This document shows positions 17,243-25,823 of a stretch of DNA of 64,000 bases, piece after piece (position 1 is the first letter of the stretch; the number at the start of each line of letters is the position of its first letter). Under the pieces are notes generated by a model, which saw nothing but the letters and a program-made list of their open reading frames with translations, searched no databases and had not been told where the DNA came from. This stretch comes from an uncultured Granulosicoccus sp. GTDB taxonomy: Bacteria > Pseudomonadota > Gammaproteobacteria > Granulosicoccales > Granulosicoccaceae. A program made the translations under genes and the position numbers. The DNA is taken from positions 62,001 through 126,000 of the forward strand of contig CANLXI010000004.1 of assembly GCA_947495035.1 (NCBI GenBank), given 5' to 3'.

Positions 17243-18520
17243 ATGAAGTGCAAACTGTACAGGACTGCGTGCCTGAGTCTGCTGTTGCTGTTGACAGCCT
17301 GCAGCAGCGACGATGATGCGGACAACGACCCGATTGATACCGGCAACGAGGATGGCTTTGCGGTCGAAGCCGTGGTGCTGGGTGAGCGCCCCGCATCGCT
17401 GGTAGCACAACTTCCCGAAGGAGAGCTCAGATCCCGACTGGAAAGCTGCGATGTATCCGCTATCCGGCCACAGGCGTTTTCCATCGCGCATCGTGGTGCG
17501 CCCTTTCAGTACCCTGAACATTCCGTCGAAGGCTACAGAGCGGCGGCCGAGCAGGGCGCGGGGGTCATCGAATGCGATGTCACCTTCACCAGCGATCGAG
17601 AGCTGGTCTGCCGGCATTCGCAGTGCGATCTGCACACCACCACCGACATTCTCACCACGGATCTGGCACAGAAATGTACCGTGCCCCCGGACATGGACAG
17701 TGCAACGCCTTATCAGGATGTGCAGTGCTGCACCAGCGATCTGACACTGGCCGAGTTCCGCACACTGCGCGCCAAGCGTGACGGTGCCGACTCTGCCGCG
17801 CCGACGCTGGCGGAATATCTGGCAGGAACTCCCGGTTGGACGACTGACGAGGCCACTGACTACGGTACCCTGATCACGCATCGCGAAAGCATTGCCCTGT
17901 TCGATGAATACGGTGTTGCCATGACACCGGAACTCAAGGAAGCTGCGGTGGACATGCCGTATCAAGGCGATTACACCCAGGCGGCCTATGCGCAGCAGTT
18001 GATCGACGACTACACCGCAGCCGGTATCAGTGCCGATCGCGTCTATCCTCAGTCCTTTCAGCTGGAAGACGTGTTGTACTGGATTACCGAGACACCGGAA
18101 TTCGGTGAGCAGGCGGTTTTTCTGGATGATCGCTATACCGTGGAAGGATTCGATCCGGCAGACGCGACCACGTTCAACCCGAGCATGCAGGAGCTTGTCG
18201 ATCAGGGAGTCCAGTATCTGGCGCCTCCCATCCCGTTTCTGGTCACGCTGGATGATCAGCAGAACATCGTGCCGTCGGTGTATGCCAGCGAAGCCAGCAG
18301 CAGGGGGCTGAAACTGATCACCTGGACGCTGGAGCGTTCCGGTTCATTGAACGAGGGCGGAGGATTCTACTACTCGAGTGTCAGCCCGGTGATCGACGAT
18401 GACGGCGATACGCTGCGAGTGCTCGACGTGCTGGCAAGGGATGTGGGAGTCACTGCGGTGTTCAGCGACTGGCCGGCCACCACCACATTCTATTCCTACT
18501 GTACCGATCTGGATGCATAG
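17243..18520 (+). CDS. glycerophosphodiester phosphodiesterase lipoprotein
   Basis: A 425-residue lipoprotein (lipobox LTAC, Cys20) with a GDPD TIM-barrel. The signature AHRGAPFQYPEHSVEGY (82-98) holds the catalytic His-Arg, and IECDVTFTSDRELVCRH provides the metal ligands Glu110 and Asp112 and the second His. It would hydrolyse glycerophosphodiesters to glycerol 3-phosphate and an alcohol at the outer face of the inner membrane or in the periplasm, scavenging carbon and phosphate. It is longer than GlpQ (about 358) because of inserts after the metal-binding region. The gene stands alone, with a possible bidirectional terminator downstream. Confidence 0.85.
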   Translation: MKCKLYRTACLSLLLLLTACSSDDDADNDPIDTGNEDGFAVEAVVLGERPASLVAQLPEGELRSRLESCDVSAIRPQAFSIAHRGAPFQYPEHSVEGYRAAAEQGAGVIECDVTFTSDRELVCRHSQCDLHTTTDILTTDLAQKCTVPPDMDSATPYQDVQCCTSDLTLAEFRTLRAKRDGADSAAPTLAEYLAGTPGWTTDEATDYGTLITHRESIALFDEYGVAMTPELKEAAVDMPYQGDYTQAAYAQQLIDDYTAAGISADRVYPQSFQLEDVLYWITETPEFGEQAVFLDDRYTVEGFDPADATTFNPSMQELVDQGVQYLAPPIPFLVTLDDQQNIVPSVYASEASSRGLKLITWTLERSGSLNEGGGFYYSSVSPVIDDDGDTLRVLDVLARDVGVTAVFSDWPATTTFYSYCTDLDA

Positions 18521-18535
18521 CTGAGGGGCGGTCTG

Positions 18536-18562
18536 CCACCTGTTCCCTGGATGGGCAGGTGG
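18536..18562. terminator. possible bidirectional hairpin between convergent genes
   Basis: CCACCTG and CAGGTGG form a 7-bp stem with a 13-base loop, 16 bases after the GDPD stop and just beyond the stop of the convergent DUF4387 gene. There is no T run, so it is a weak call. Confidence 0.35.
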
Positions 18563-18571
18563 ATGGAGCCG

Positions 18572-18874
18572 CTAATCGCGCAGTTCGAGCTCTTCGATCA
18601 GCATGGACCATTGTGCGCCATGCTGGTCTCTGTCCAGTGGGTGACCCTGCACAACCGGGCGGTGCACGCTGAACTTGACGACGTTCAGATCGTCGATGTC
18701 GAACCGTTTGACAGCGCTGGTCGGCTGACCCAGTGCGGTGGCAATCTGCTCTGTCTGCAAGCTGTCCCGAATGCTGTGAAAGGCGGATTCATTGCCACAG
18801 AAGATATCTATGGTGACCCAGAATGGTCCGGCATTCTTGGAGCGCACGCTGTCTGCCAGATCGCTCACTTTCAT
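18572..18874 (-). CDS. DUF4387 protein
   Basis: A 100-residue protein matching DUF4387, recognised from MKVSDLADSVRSKNAGPFW, then TIDIFCG, and HRPVVQGHPLDRDQHGAQW. It is usually encoded directly next to an AtuA/DUF1446 protein, as here. The two genes overlap by 4 bases (stop/start ATGA), which points to translational coupling and probably a complex. Its function is unknown. It is the last gene of the tctC-tctB-tctA-AtuA operon. Confidence 0.85.
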   Translation of the reverse strand: MKVSDLADSVRSKNAGPFWVTIDIFCGNESAFHSIRDSLQTEQIATALGQPTSAVKRFDIDDLNVVKFSVHRPVVQGHPLDRDQHGAQWSMLIEELELRD

Positions 18875-20247
18875 ACCAGGACCTCCTCGAGTCGTACGGC
18901 GCTCATCGGTTCGTCCAGTTCCAGAATGTGATTGAGGCAGAACTCGTACAGGGGGCCACGTGCCGTCTGTGCCGGGGAGTAGGGGAAGGCGAATGTCGGC
19001 AGCGATTCATCGTCCGTCAGCGGATAGTGCAGCAGAAAGGGATTGCTGAGCTTGCCGATTTCGTTGGCCATTTCCTGCGTCTCCGCCGTGATGATCAGCA
19101 GCACACCGGTTTCATGACCGGTCGAAGTCTGCGTTTCCAGCTCACCCAGCGTGGCGTTTTCACCGATGAGGCGAAAGTCCAGCTGAAAGGCAGTCTCCGA
19201 CAGTGACAGGCTTGCGCTGATCTCACGATGCAGATGCCCTTCCAGACGCTTTACCCAGGCTCTGGCGTTGGCCACATAGCGAGGACTGCGCAACAGGGCC
19301 AGCAGGGTTGTCTGGAAGCCACCGAGCCGTGCTCCTTCGAGTTTGACGGTATAGGGCTGGGTGGGTATCCAGCGAGAGCCGGTGACTCTGACCCGGGTAT
19401 CGTCCAGCGCCTCATAGCGGGCTTCACGTACATCCAGATGGCCACCCGGTTCATACAGGATGAAAGGATCGGTGTTCTCGTAGAGCATGTGGGCCGATAC
19501 CGAGTGGGGGGTGCAGTGAGCCTGGTCGGCCGTTGGATAGATGGTGAAACCGGTATCGTCGATATCCACGACGATCACGCCGCTGGTGGGGTGGGTGGAG
19601 CACAAGGCACCACACTCGGCAATCTTGGCTGCGTGCCAGCAGGCACCGGGATGACAGCCGCGTGCCAGAGGCAGAGCGCTGACCACGGCCGTATCGGTGG
19701 TGCGTCCGGCGATGATGATATCGGCACCGGTAGCCAGGGCGGCCTGGATATGCTCGGCACCGGCCAGGGCTACGATGTGGGTGCAACTGTCCAGAATGGC
19801 CTGGTCGAGCGGCACGGCGGGTTCCAGCGGTTTGATGCGCTGCTGCGCCAGTTGTTCCTGCAGATTCGTCTTGTTCTGTTCGGTATAAAGCAGCGCGACC
19901 TTGAGAGGCGCTGCATCATGGTCTTGCCCGGTCTCTGCGGCAATCTCCCGGGTGATGTCCAGCATCCAGTTGACCATGTCATCGCTGCCACAGGTACCGG
20001 AAGAGCCGATGATCAGCGGTATGCCAAGTGCGGCACGGGCCTGCATCAACTGACGCCATTCGCGCACACAGACAGCGCGCGAATACTTGGACGTGCTGGT
20101 GCCGAGGGAATAGGGGCCACTGTCGGTGGAGCCGCCGTCGATGCAAATGACATTCGGGGACAGAGCCACCGCTCTGGCCAGCGCTTCGCTGTCAAAACCG
20201 AGACCCAGAACGCCGGATGGCACCAGGACTCGAGTACGGGAAATCAT
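18871..20247 (-). CDS. AtuA-like protein (DUF1446, acyclic terpene utilisation family)
   Basis: A 458-residue cytoplasmic protein of the AtuA/DUF1446 family. Conserved features include GVLGLGFD near the N-terminus, ICIDGGSTDSGPYSLG, GSSGTCGSDDMVNWM, and TADQAHCTPHSVSAHMLYENTDPF. AtuA is required for citronellol/geraniol breakdown in Pseudomonas, but most members sit in other contexts and their reaction is not established. Here the gene overlaps tctA by 4 bases upstream and DUF4387 by 4 bases downstream. No acyl-CoA carboxylase or dehydrogenase of the terpene pathway is nearby, so terpene use is unlikely. A role in handling the carboxylate imported by TctABC is the better inference. Confidence 0.85.
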   Translation of the reverse strand: MISRTRVLVPSGVLGLGFDSEALARAVALSPNVICIDGGSTDSGPYSLGTSTSKYSRAVCVREWRQLMQARAALGIPLIIGSSGTCGSDDMVNWMLDITREIAAETGQDHDAAPLKVALLYTEQNKTNLQEQLAQQRIKPLEPAVPLDQAILDSCTHIVALAGAEHIQAALATGADIIIAGRTTDTAVVSALPLARGCHPGACWHAAKIAECGALCSTHPTSGVIVVDIDDTGFTIYPTADQAHCTPHSVSAHMLYENTDPFILYEPGGHLDVREARYEALDDTRVRVTGSRWIPTQPYTVKLEGARLGGFQTTLLALLRSPRYVANARAWVKRLEGHLHREISASLSLSETAFQLDFRLIGENATLGELETQTSTGHETGVLLIITAETQEMANEIGKLSNPFLLHYPLTDDESLPTFAFPYSPAQTARGPLYEFCLNHILELDEPMSAVRLEEVLV

Positions 20248-21749
20248 GTGATATGTGCCTGGGGTTTCTTGAGAAATCGTCGCAGGAATACCGGTGCGAC
20301 AAAACCGGTGACCGCCGCTATCCAGAATCCGATGGCAATGCCGGATTGGAACAGATACTTCCAGTCACCGCCGGAAATGACCATGGCGCGCCGCAGGCTG
20401 TCTTCCATGTGATTGCCCAGCAGAATGCCGAGGATGATCGGTACGGTTGGTACGTTGAGTTTACGCAGAAAGTAGCCCAGCTGGCCGAAAAGGATCATCA
20501 GTACCAGGTCGAAGTAACTGCCGGACAGGGAGTAGATGCCCACGAAGGACACCATGCAGACACCCGGCAACAGGATCCAGGGCGGCACACTGAGTACCTT
20601 GACGAAGATGCGTACCATGGGCACGTTCAGAATCAGCAGCACGATATTGGCAATCAGCAGGGCTGCCATCAGACCCCAGACCACTTCCGGGCGTTCGGTG
20701 AACAGCAGCGGGCCGGGCGTGATGTTCAGTGTCATCAACAGCGCCAGCAGCACGGCGGTAGTGCCGGAACCGGGAACGCCCAGTGTCAGCATGGGCACCA
20801 GTGCGCCACCTGCCGCTGCATTGTTGCCGGCCTCGGGAGCGGCGACCCCGCGTGGGTCGCCCTTGCCGAAACGACTGCTGTCACGTACCCAGGCCTTTTC
20901 CCCCATGTAGGCCAGAAAGCTGCCGAGAGAGGCACCTGCCCCGGGCAATATGCCGGCAATGAATCCGACCACCGAGGCGCGCAGCATCGTGCCGAAGGAA
21001 CGTGCGATGTCCTTGAAGGGGATGGTTATGGCGTCGAGCTTGACCCCGATGGCTGATGCACGGCCGTGGCTCTCGATGAAAATGAAGACTTCCGACACCG
21101 CAAACAGGCCAACGATGGCTACCAGGAAATCCACGCCGTCCATCAGGTGCAGGTTACCGCCGGTAAAGCGTCCCATGCCGGTGGAATTGTCCAGTCCGAT
21201 CATCGCAATGCCCAGACCGATACAGGCGGCCAGGGCCGCCTTGCGCTGGTTGTCCGAGGCAATGCCTCCCAGCGTGGAGAAGGCCAGCAGGTACAGGGCG
21301 AAGTACTCGGAGGGGCCGAACAGATAGGCAACCCTGGCCAGCATGGGCGCGAGAAACATGAGGCCGATCGTGGCCAGCATGGCCCCGACGAAGGACGCCA
21401 CACCGGAGAGTACCAGGGCATCACTGGCGCGCCCGGCTTTGGCCATGGGGTAGCCATCGAGCGTGGTCATGAGCGCCGGTTCATCCCCGGGAATATTGAG
21501 CAGGATGGATGATATGCGTCCACCATACATCGCGCCGTAGTAGACGCTGGTCATCAGAATGAGGGCTTCGGTGGCATCCAGCCCCAGTGAGAAAGCCAGT
21601 GGAATGAGGATGGCAACACCGTTGGACGGGCCAAGACCGGGCAAGGCTCCGACCATGGTGCCGATGATGCAGCCGGCAACGGCCAGTGCCAGAGTGGTGG
21701 GTGTCAGGGCAACGGCAAAGCCCTGGGCGAGCAGCGACAAGGTTTCCAT
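20244..21749 (-). CDS. tctA: tripartite tricarboxylate transporter large permease
   Basis: A 501-residue inner-membrane protein with about 12 hydrophobic segments and the TctA hallmarks GALPGLGPSNGVAILIPLAF (about 34-53), YGGRISSILLNIPGD and, in the second half, LPGAGASLGSFLAYMGEK. With TctB and the binding protein TctC it takes up an organic (often tri- or dicarboxylic) acid, driven by an ion gradient. The gene follows tctB by 3 bases and overlaps the AtuA-like gene by 4 bases. The substrate cannot be deduced from the sequence. Confidence 0.92.
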   Translation of the reverse strand: METLSLLAQGFAVALTPTTLALAVAGCIIGTMVGALPGLGPSNGVAILIPLAFSLGLDATEALILMTSVYYGAMYGGRISSILLNIPGDEPALMTTLDGYPMAKAGRASDALVLSGVASFVGAMLATIGLMFLAPMLARVAYLFGPSEYFALYLLAFSTLGGIASDNQRKAALAACIGLGIAMIGLDNSTGMGRFTGGNLHLMDGVDFLVAIVGLFAVSEVFIFIESHGRASAIGVKLDAITIPFKDIARSFGTMLRASVVGFIAGILPGAGASLGSFLAYMGEKAWVRDSSRFGKGDPRGVAAPEAGNNAAAGGALVPMLTLGVPGSGTTAVLLALLMTLNITPGPLLFTERPEVVWGLMAALLIANIVLLILNVPMVRIFVKVLSVPPWILLPGVCMVSFVGIYSLSGSYFDLVLMILFGQLGYFLRKLNVPTVPIILGILLGNHMEDSLRRAMVISGGDWKYLFQSGIAIGFWIAAVTGFVAPVFLRRFLKKPQAHIT

Positions 21750-21752
21750 GAT

Positions 21753-22193
21753 CTAGCCCCCCATCCAACTGCGAGGCACTGCAAACAGACTCAGTCCGAG
21801 TGCGAACTTGAACAGTATGAACAGTCCGCCGGACAGGCCAATGCCGGTCAGGAGCGCCGATACGGGGCGCGAATGGATCTGGAAACTCAGCACACCCGCG
21901 GCGATGGCCGTGGGAATCAGAAAGCCCAGTGGCTTGAGGGTATAGGCATAGGCGATCAGCACCAGCAGGGCCAGCAACAGCTTGAACCAGGTAGCCGCGC
22001 CGGGCCAGCTGGGCTCGTCATCGGGTTTGAGGATGATCAGCAGAGCACACAGTGCTGCAATGGCGCTGACCAGACGTGGAAACACCTTGGGACCGACCGG
22101 GTCCACCAGAAAACCTGTCTGAATATTCGCTGCTGCCATGAAATAGGCGACAGAGGCAATCAGGACGATCAGTCCGAACAAACGATCACTCAT
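21753..22193 (-). CDS. tctB: tripartite tricarboxylate transporter small subunit
   Basis: A 146-residue membrane protein with four hydrophobic segments, the expected size and shape of TctB. Typical features are the N-terminal FGLIVLIASVAYFMAA and the GPKVFPRLVSAIAALCALLII segment (the family G-P-x-x-FP motif). It assists TctA in uptake. It is separated from tctC by about 230 bases that contain a strong hairpin, whereas tctA follows at 3 bases. Confidence 0.88.
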   Translation of the reverse strand: MSDRLFGLIVLIASVAYFMAAANIQTGFLVDPVGPKVFPRLVSAIAALCALLIILKPDDEPSWPGAATWFKLLLALLVLIAYAYTLKPLGFLIPTAIAAGVLSFQIHSRPVSALLTGIGLSGGLFILFKFALGLSLFAVPRSWMGG

Positions 22194-22320
22194 GGCTGAA
22201 TATCATCTCGCACACGGGTTGAAACGGGAAGCGGCAGAAAGTACCGGAGTGGGGCTGACCAAGACGCAGGCAGTCAAGGCAGGCCGGGCTCTGAACAGAC
22301 AGAATCGATGGTCGTCAAGC

Positions 22321-22344
22321 CCCGCCGGTGTTCCTGCCGGCGGG
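22321..22344 (-). terminator. strong hairpin between tctC and tctB
   Basis: A perfect 8-bp GC stem, CCCGCCGG and CCGGCGGG, with an 8-base loop, about 80 bases after the tctC stop on the transcribed strand. There is no T run behind it, so it is more likely a 3' stabiliser or partial attenuator than a full terminator. The flanking 230 bases hold no gene. Confidence 0.55.
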
Positions 22345-22422
22345 TTACAGGGAGATCTGCCTGGCTGGCGCAGCCACGGCATCCTTGCCGATCGTGGCCG
22401 GGCATGGCGCAGGACGGGGCGT

Positions 22423-23406
22423 TTACTGGATAACGCCAATCTCTTTCGACAAGGTGCGAATTTCCTCGATGACACCGTCCACATAGCCCTGGAAGTCGGC
22501 ACCGATACGAGTAAAGGGAGCCAGGCCATTGGCCGTCATCTGCTCGGCCCATTCATCGGATTCGGCGACCGCCGTCAGGGCATCGGCCCATTTGTTGTAG
22601 TCGTCATCGGATATCTCCTTGGGGACATACAGTCCGCGCCAGTTGACGGCGACGACATCGATACCCTGTTCCTTTGCAGTGGGAATGTCACTGAATTCCC
22701 CCGGCAGACGCTCATCGGTGAACGATGCCAGGACGCGAACATCACCGGCCTTGAGGAAGCCGACCACTTCGGAAATGTCGCCAGTCATCGCCTGGGTGAA
22801 GCCACCGATGGTCTGGGTGATGGCATCGGCTCCGCCATCCACGCCGATGTACTTGACCTTGGTGATGTCGTCGAAGCCGGCGCGGCCCAGAGCCATCAGG
22901 ACTTTCAGGTGATCGAAACCGCCTACGGCAGAACCGCCAGCAAAGGCGACCTTGGATGGGTCAGCCTTGACGGCATCCAGCAAGTCATTCAGGGTTTGAT
23001 AGGGCGCGTCCTTGGCGACAACGATGACACCGGGGTCGGCACCGATGGCACCCAGGAAGCGAACCTGATCGGAGGTCATTCCGCCAAAGGCATTCTGCGC
23101 CAGGCGAGTGGCGGTGGCCGAGGAGGCGGCGACGATAAGTTCCGCATCATCGGCACGTTCGGTGACAACGTGGGTGTAGGCCAGGCCACCACCACCACCC
23201 GCCATATTGGTCACCTGAATGGGGTCATCGACGGCCTTGATGTCGTACATGATCTTGCTGATGGAACGACAGGTGAAATCCCAGCCGCCGCCGGGATTGG
23301 CCGGTGCGATGCATTCGGCGGCCTGTGCACCGCTGCTGAGTCCGAGGCCGAGTACGACGGCAGCTGCCAGTCTGGTCAGATGGGTCTGTTTCAAGTCTCT
23401 CTCCAA
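22423..23406 (-). CDS. tctC: tripartite tricarboxylate transporter substrate-binding protein
   Basis: A 327-residue periplasmic protein of the Bug/TctC family with a signal peptide ending at AQA (about residue 29). The mature part begins AECIAPANPGGGWDFTCRS, a family motif that binds the carboxylate, and continues with VTNMAGGGGGLAYTHV and FVGGxGGxxxFD-type sequence (FAGGSAVGGFDHLKV). It captures an organic acid and delivers it to TctAB. It is the first gene of the operon and is divergent from the two Lin0512-family genes across a 264-base region that probably holds both promoters. Confidence 0.9.
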   Translation of the reverse strand: MERDLKQTHLTRLAAAVVLGLGLSSGAQAAECIAPANPGGGWDFTCRSISKIMYDIKAVDDPIQVTNMAGGGGGLAYTHVVTERADDAELIVAASSATATRLAQNAFGGMTSDQVRFLGAIGADPGVIVVAKDAPYQTLNDLLDAVKADPSKVAFAGGSAVGGFDHLKVLMALGRAGFDDITKVKYIGVDGGADAITQTIGGFTQAMTGDISEVVGFLKAGDVRVLASFTDERLPGEFSDIPTAKEQGIDVVAVNWRGLYVPKEISDDDYNKWADALTAVAESDEWAEQMTANGLAPFTRIGADFQGYVDGVIEEIRTLSKEIGVIQ

Positions 23407-23670
23407 GTCTTTCGGGGTTCATGCAAGCTCTGAACGGACATCGATGCGTCGTGCAATGGCTTGCCGGGTGTCAGTCGGCCAGAGGCCTACCGTGACGAAC
23501 ATTATCAGTATTGTTGATGCTTTGGACAAGCATTGGTGAAATCAGAGTATGAAATGTTGACCGGATTGCCGATGAGCTTGCGATTGTCGAGGTGCGGGAG
23601 TTTGCATTTGTCGATCAGTTCACCGACTATCAGTTCATCTGCACAATCGAACATTCAATGAATCAGAACC

Positions 23671-24039
23671 ATGGCACGTAAACGACTGTTGATCGAAATG
23701 GGAATGGGAACCGACTTGCGCGGGCAGGACTATACGAAGGCTGCCGTTCGGGCGTTGAAGGATGCGCTGTGGCACAACTCGATATCCATCGCGCCTGCGC
23801 TCGGCTACCCGCGAGAGTCCATGGAAGTGGACGTGGAAATCGGTGTGGCTGACCCCGATGCGGTAAATCGTCAGACCGTGGCAGACGTGCTTCCGTACGG
23901 TCGAGCGCAGGTGAATGTGGTCAAGGGCGGGCTCGATATCGTCAACCGTGAGACCGGAAACACGACAGTCATGGCCAATGCAGTCGCCGTGGTGTACCTG
24001 GATATCGATGAGCAGCCCGCGTCCGGAGAACAGTCATGA
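23671..24039 (+). CDS. Lin0512-family protein (first of tandem pair)
   Basis: A 122-residue cytoplasmic protein of the Lin0512 family. The N-terminus RLLIEMGMGTDLRGQDYTKAA (strand, then DLxGxDxTKAA) and the middle MEVDVEIGVADP with VLPYGRAQVNVVKGGL are family hallmarks. The function is unknown. The next gene encodes a paralogue and overlaps by 4 bases (ATGA), suggesting a hetero-oligomer. The pair is divergent from tctC, so it may share regulation and substrate with the TctABC/AtuA/DUF4387 unit. Confidence 0.8.
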   Translation: MARKRLLIEMGMGTDLRGQDYTKAAVRALKDALWHNSISIAPALGYPRESMEVDVEIGVADPDAVNRQTVADVLPYGRAQVNVVKGGLDIVNRETGNTTVMANAVAVVYLDIDEQPASGEQS

Positions 24040-24404
24040 GCTTGAAGCGAATCATCCTGGAGATGGGCACCGGCAATGATCTCTACGGTGAGGATTACAC
24101 CAAGGCAGCTCGACGAGCCGTGCACGATGCACTCCATCACAGCTCGCTGACGCTGTTCCGCACTCTGGGACTGAATCGCGATGACATGCAGGTCACCGTC
24201 ACCATCGGTGTGCAGAAACCGGAGCAGGTGGATGTCGATTCGGTGGCTGCCGAGGTGCCCTTCGGCACGGTGCAGGTGATGGTGGAGTTCGGCGGTTTGA
24301 CCATCGAGGACACCGAAGCCGGCACCGTGACGGTCATCGCGGCGGCAGGTGTCGAAGCGTATCTGGATCTGCCGGATGAGAAGTTCACATTGCCGGCGAA
24401 CTGA
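24036..24404 (+). CDS. Lin0512-family protein (second of tandem pair)
   Basis: Also 122 residues and clearly homologous to the preceding product: RIILEMGTGNDLYGEDYTKAA at the N-terminus, MQVTVTIGVQKPEQVDVDSVA in the middle and VPFGTVQVMVEFGGL after it. The two differ most in the central helix and C-terminus. This suggests an old duplication with divided roles rather than recent copying. Translation is coupled through the 4-base overlap. The function is unknown. Confidence 0.8.
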   Translation: MSLKRIILEMGTGNDLYGEDYTKAARRAVHDALHHSSLTLFRTLGLNRDDMQVTVTIGVQKPEQVDVDSVAAEVPFGTVQVMVEFGGLTIEDTEAGTVTVIAAAGVEAYLDLPDEKFTLPAN

Positions 24405-24543
24405 TTGACGTGCCGCAGGCGGGGAGTCTGATCCCCCGGGGCGCCTCGTTTCAGTCGGCCAAGGAGGACTCTGCAGGTGTTCGGCATCGCAATGCCTGTC
24501 CCCTCGATCAACAGCAGAAGCGTTGATGAGTCATGGATCGGGC

Positions 24544-24576
24544 GGCAGCTCCACGGTCATCAGACCGGGAGCTGCC
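24544..24576. terminator. large hairpin between convergent genes
   Basis: A two-part stem of 9 and 5 bp (GGCAGCTCC with GGAGCTGCC outside, CGGTC with GACCG inside, one bulged A, ATCA loop). It lies 140 bases after the second Lin0512 gene and 30 bases past the aminotransferase stop. It is the likely bidirectional end of both transcripts, although neither side has a T run. Confidence 0.55.
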
Positions 24577-24606
24577 AGACGCTGATCAGCTCAGCAATCC
24601 GATGGT

Positions 24607-25797
24607 TCAGTCATCGCCGAGAACGGTGCAGATGGCATCGGCCAGCTTGTCCAGACCCCCTTCCGGCAGACCGGCGACATTGATACGGCCATCACCGACA
24701 ATATAGATGGCGTGATCTTCGCGCAGGCTGTCGATATGCGCCGTGGAAAGCGGCAGGCGGCTGAACATGCCCTTCTGTGCGGCGATGTAATCGAAGCGGT
24801 CTGAATTGGAGCGCTTGCGCAGGGCTTCTGAAAATGCCTGGCGCAGTCCGACCATGCGCTGACGCATGGCTTCCAGTTCTTCCCGCCATTCATTGTTCAG
24901 ACCGTCGTCGCTCAGCACGATTTCGGTGGTGTTGGCGCCGTGATCGGGTGGCATGGAGTAATTGGCGCGAATGACGCTGCCCAGTCGACCGTGGGCACGG
25001 GTGGCGTCGGCTTCGTTCTTGCCCAGCAGCATCGCGGCACCGACACGTTCGCGGTACAGACCAAGGTTCTTGGAGCAACTGGCAGCGACCACCATCTCGG
25101 GTACCCGGCTGGCCATCAGGCGTACAGCGGCGGCATCTTCTTCCAGTCCATCGCCGAATCCCTGATAGGCCAGGTCGACAAAGGGGAAGAGGTCCTTCTC
25201 GAGGAGCAGGTCGATGACTCGGTTCCACTCGTCCGTGCTCAGATCAGCGCCGGTGGGGTTGTGGCAGCAGCCGTGCAGCAGAACGATATCGCCGCTCTTT
25301 GCCTTGCTCAGGGTGGCCAGCATGTCATCGATACGTACCTGTCCGGTGGCGGCATCGTAATAGGGATAGTTCTGCAGTGAATAGCCGGCCGCTTTCATCA
25401 GCGGCACATGGTTGGGCCAGGAGGGGTCGGAAACCCAGATCTCGGCATCCGGTCGTCCTTCCTTCAGCAGGTCGGCCAGTACACGCAAGGCGCCGCTGCC
25501 ACCAACGGACTGCGCAGCACGAATGCGCGAGGTGTCTGCATCCTTGCCGAAGACCTGGGCAATCATGGCTGCGCAGAACGGCGCACTACCTGTCGGGCTG
25601 ACGTAGGCCTTGGTGTCCTGGGATTCCAGCAGACGGGTTTCCGCGCTCTTGATGGCACGCATGACCGGGGTCTTGCCGGCAGAATCCTTGTAGATCCCCA
25701 CCCCCAGATCCATCTTGTTGGGACGGGTATCTGCCCTGAATGCCGCCATCAGGCTCAGGATGGCATCTGCCTTGGGTTCCGGTAATGCTTCAAACAT
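24607..25797 (-). CDS. tyrB: aromatic amino acid / aspartate aminotransferase
   Basis: A 396-residue class I PLP aminotransferase of the AspC/TyrB group. Visible features are NKMDLGVGIYKDSAGKTPV at the N-terminus, the HNPTGADLS turn (179-187), FVDLAYQGFGDGLEED, the PLP lysine in SCSKNLGLYRER (Lys243), and the substrate-carboxylate Arg in GRINVAGLP near the end. It exchanges amino groups between aromatic amino acids or aspartate and 2-oxoglutarate. Specificity (TyrB or AspC) cannot be settled by eye. The gene lies 26 bases after a binding-protein or cyclohexadienyl-dehydratase-like gene on the same strand, so a role in phenylalanine/tyrosine synthesis or amino acid catabolism is likely. Confidence 0.85.
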   Translation of the reverse strand: MFEALPEPKADAILSLMAAFRADTRPNKMDLGVGIYKDSAGKTPVMRAIKSAETRLLESQDTKAYVSPTGSAPFCAAMIAQVFGKDADTSRIRAAQSVGGSGALRVLADLLKEGRPDAEIWVSDPSWPNHVPLMKAAGYSLQNYPYYDAATGQVRIDDMLATLSKAKSGDIVLLHGCCHNPTGADLSTDEWNRVIDLLLEKDLFPFVDLAYQGFGDGLEEDAAAVRLMASRVPEMVVAASCSKNLGLYRERVGAAMLLGKNEADATRAHGRLGSVIRANYSMPPDHGANTTEIVLSDDGLNNEWREELEAMRQRMVGLRQAFSEALRKRSNSDRFDYIAAQKGMFSRLPLSTAHIDSLREDHAIYIVGDGRINVAGLPEGGLDKLADAICTVLGDD

Positions 25798-25823
25798 GAT
25801 CGTTCACTCGTCGGTTCGGTTGA

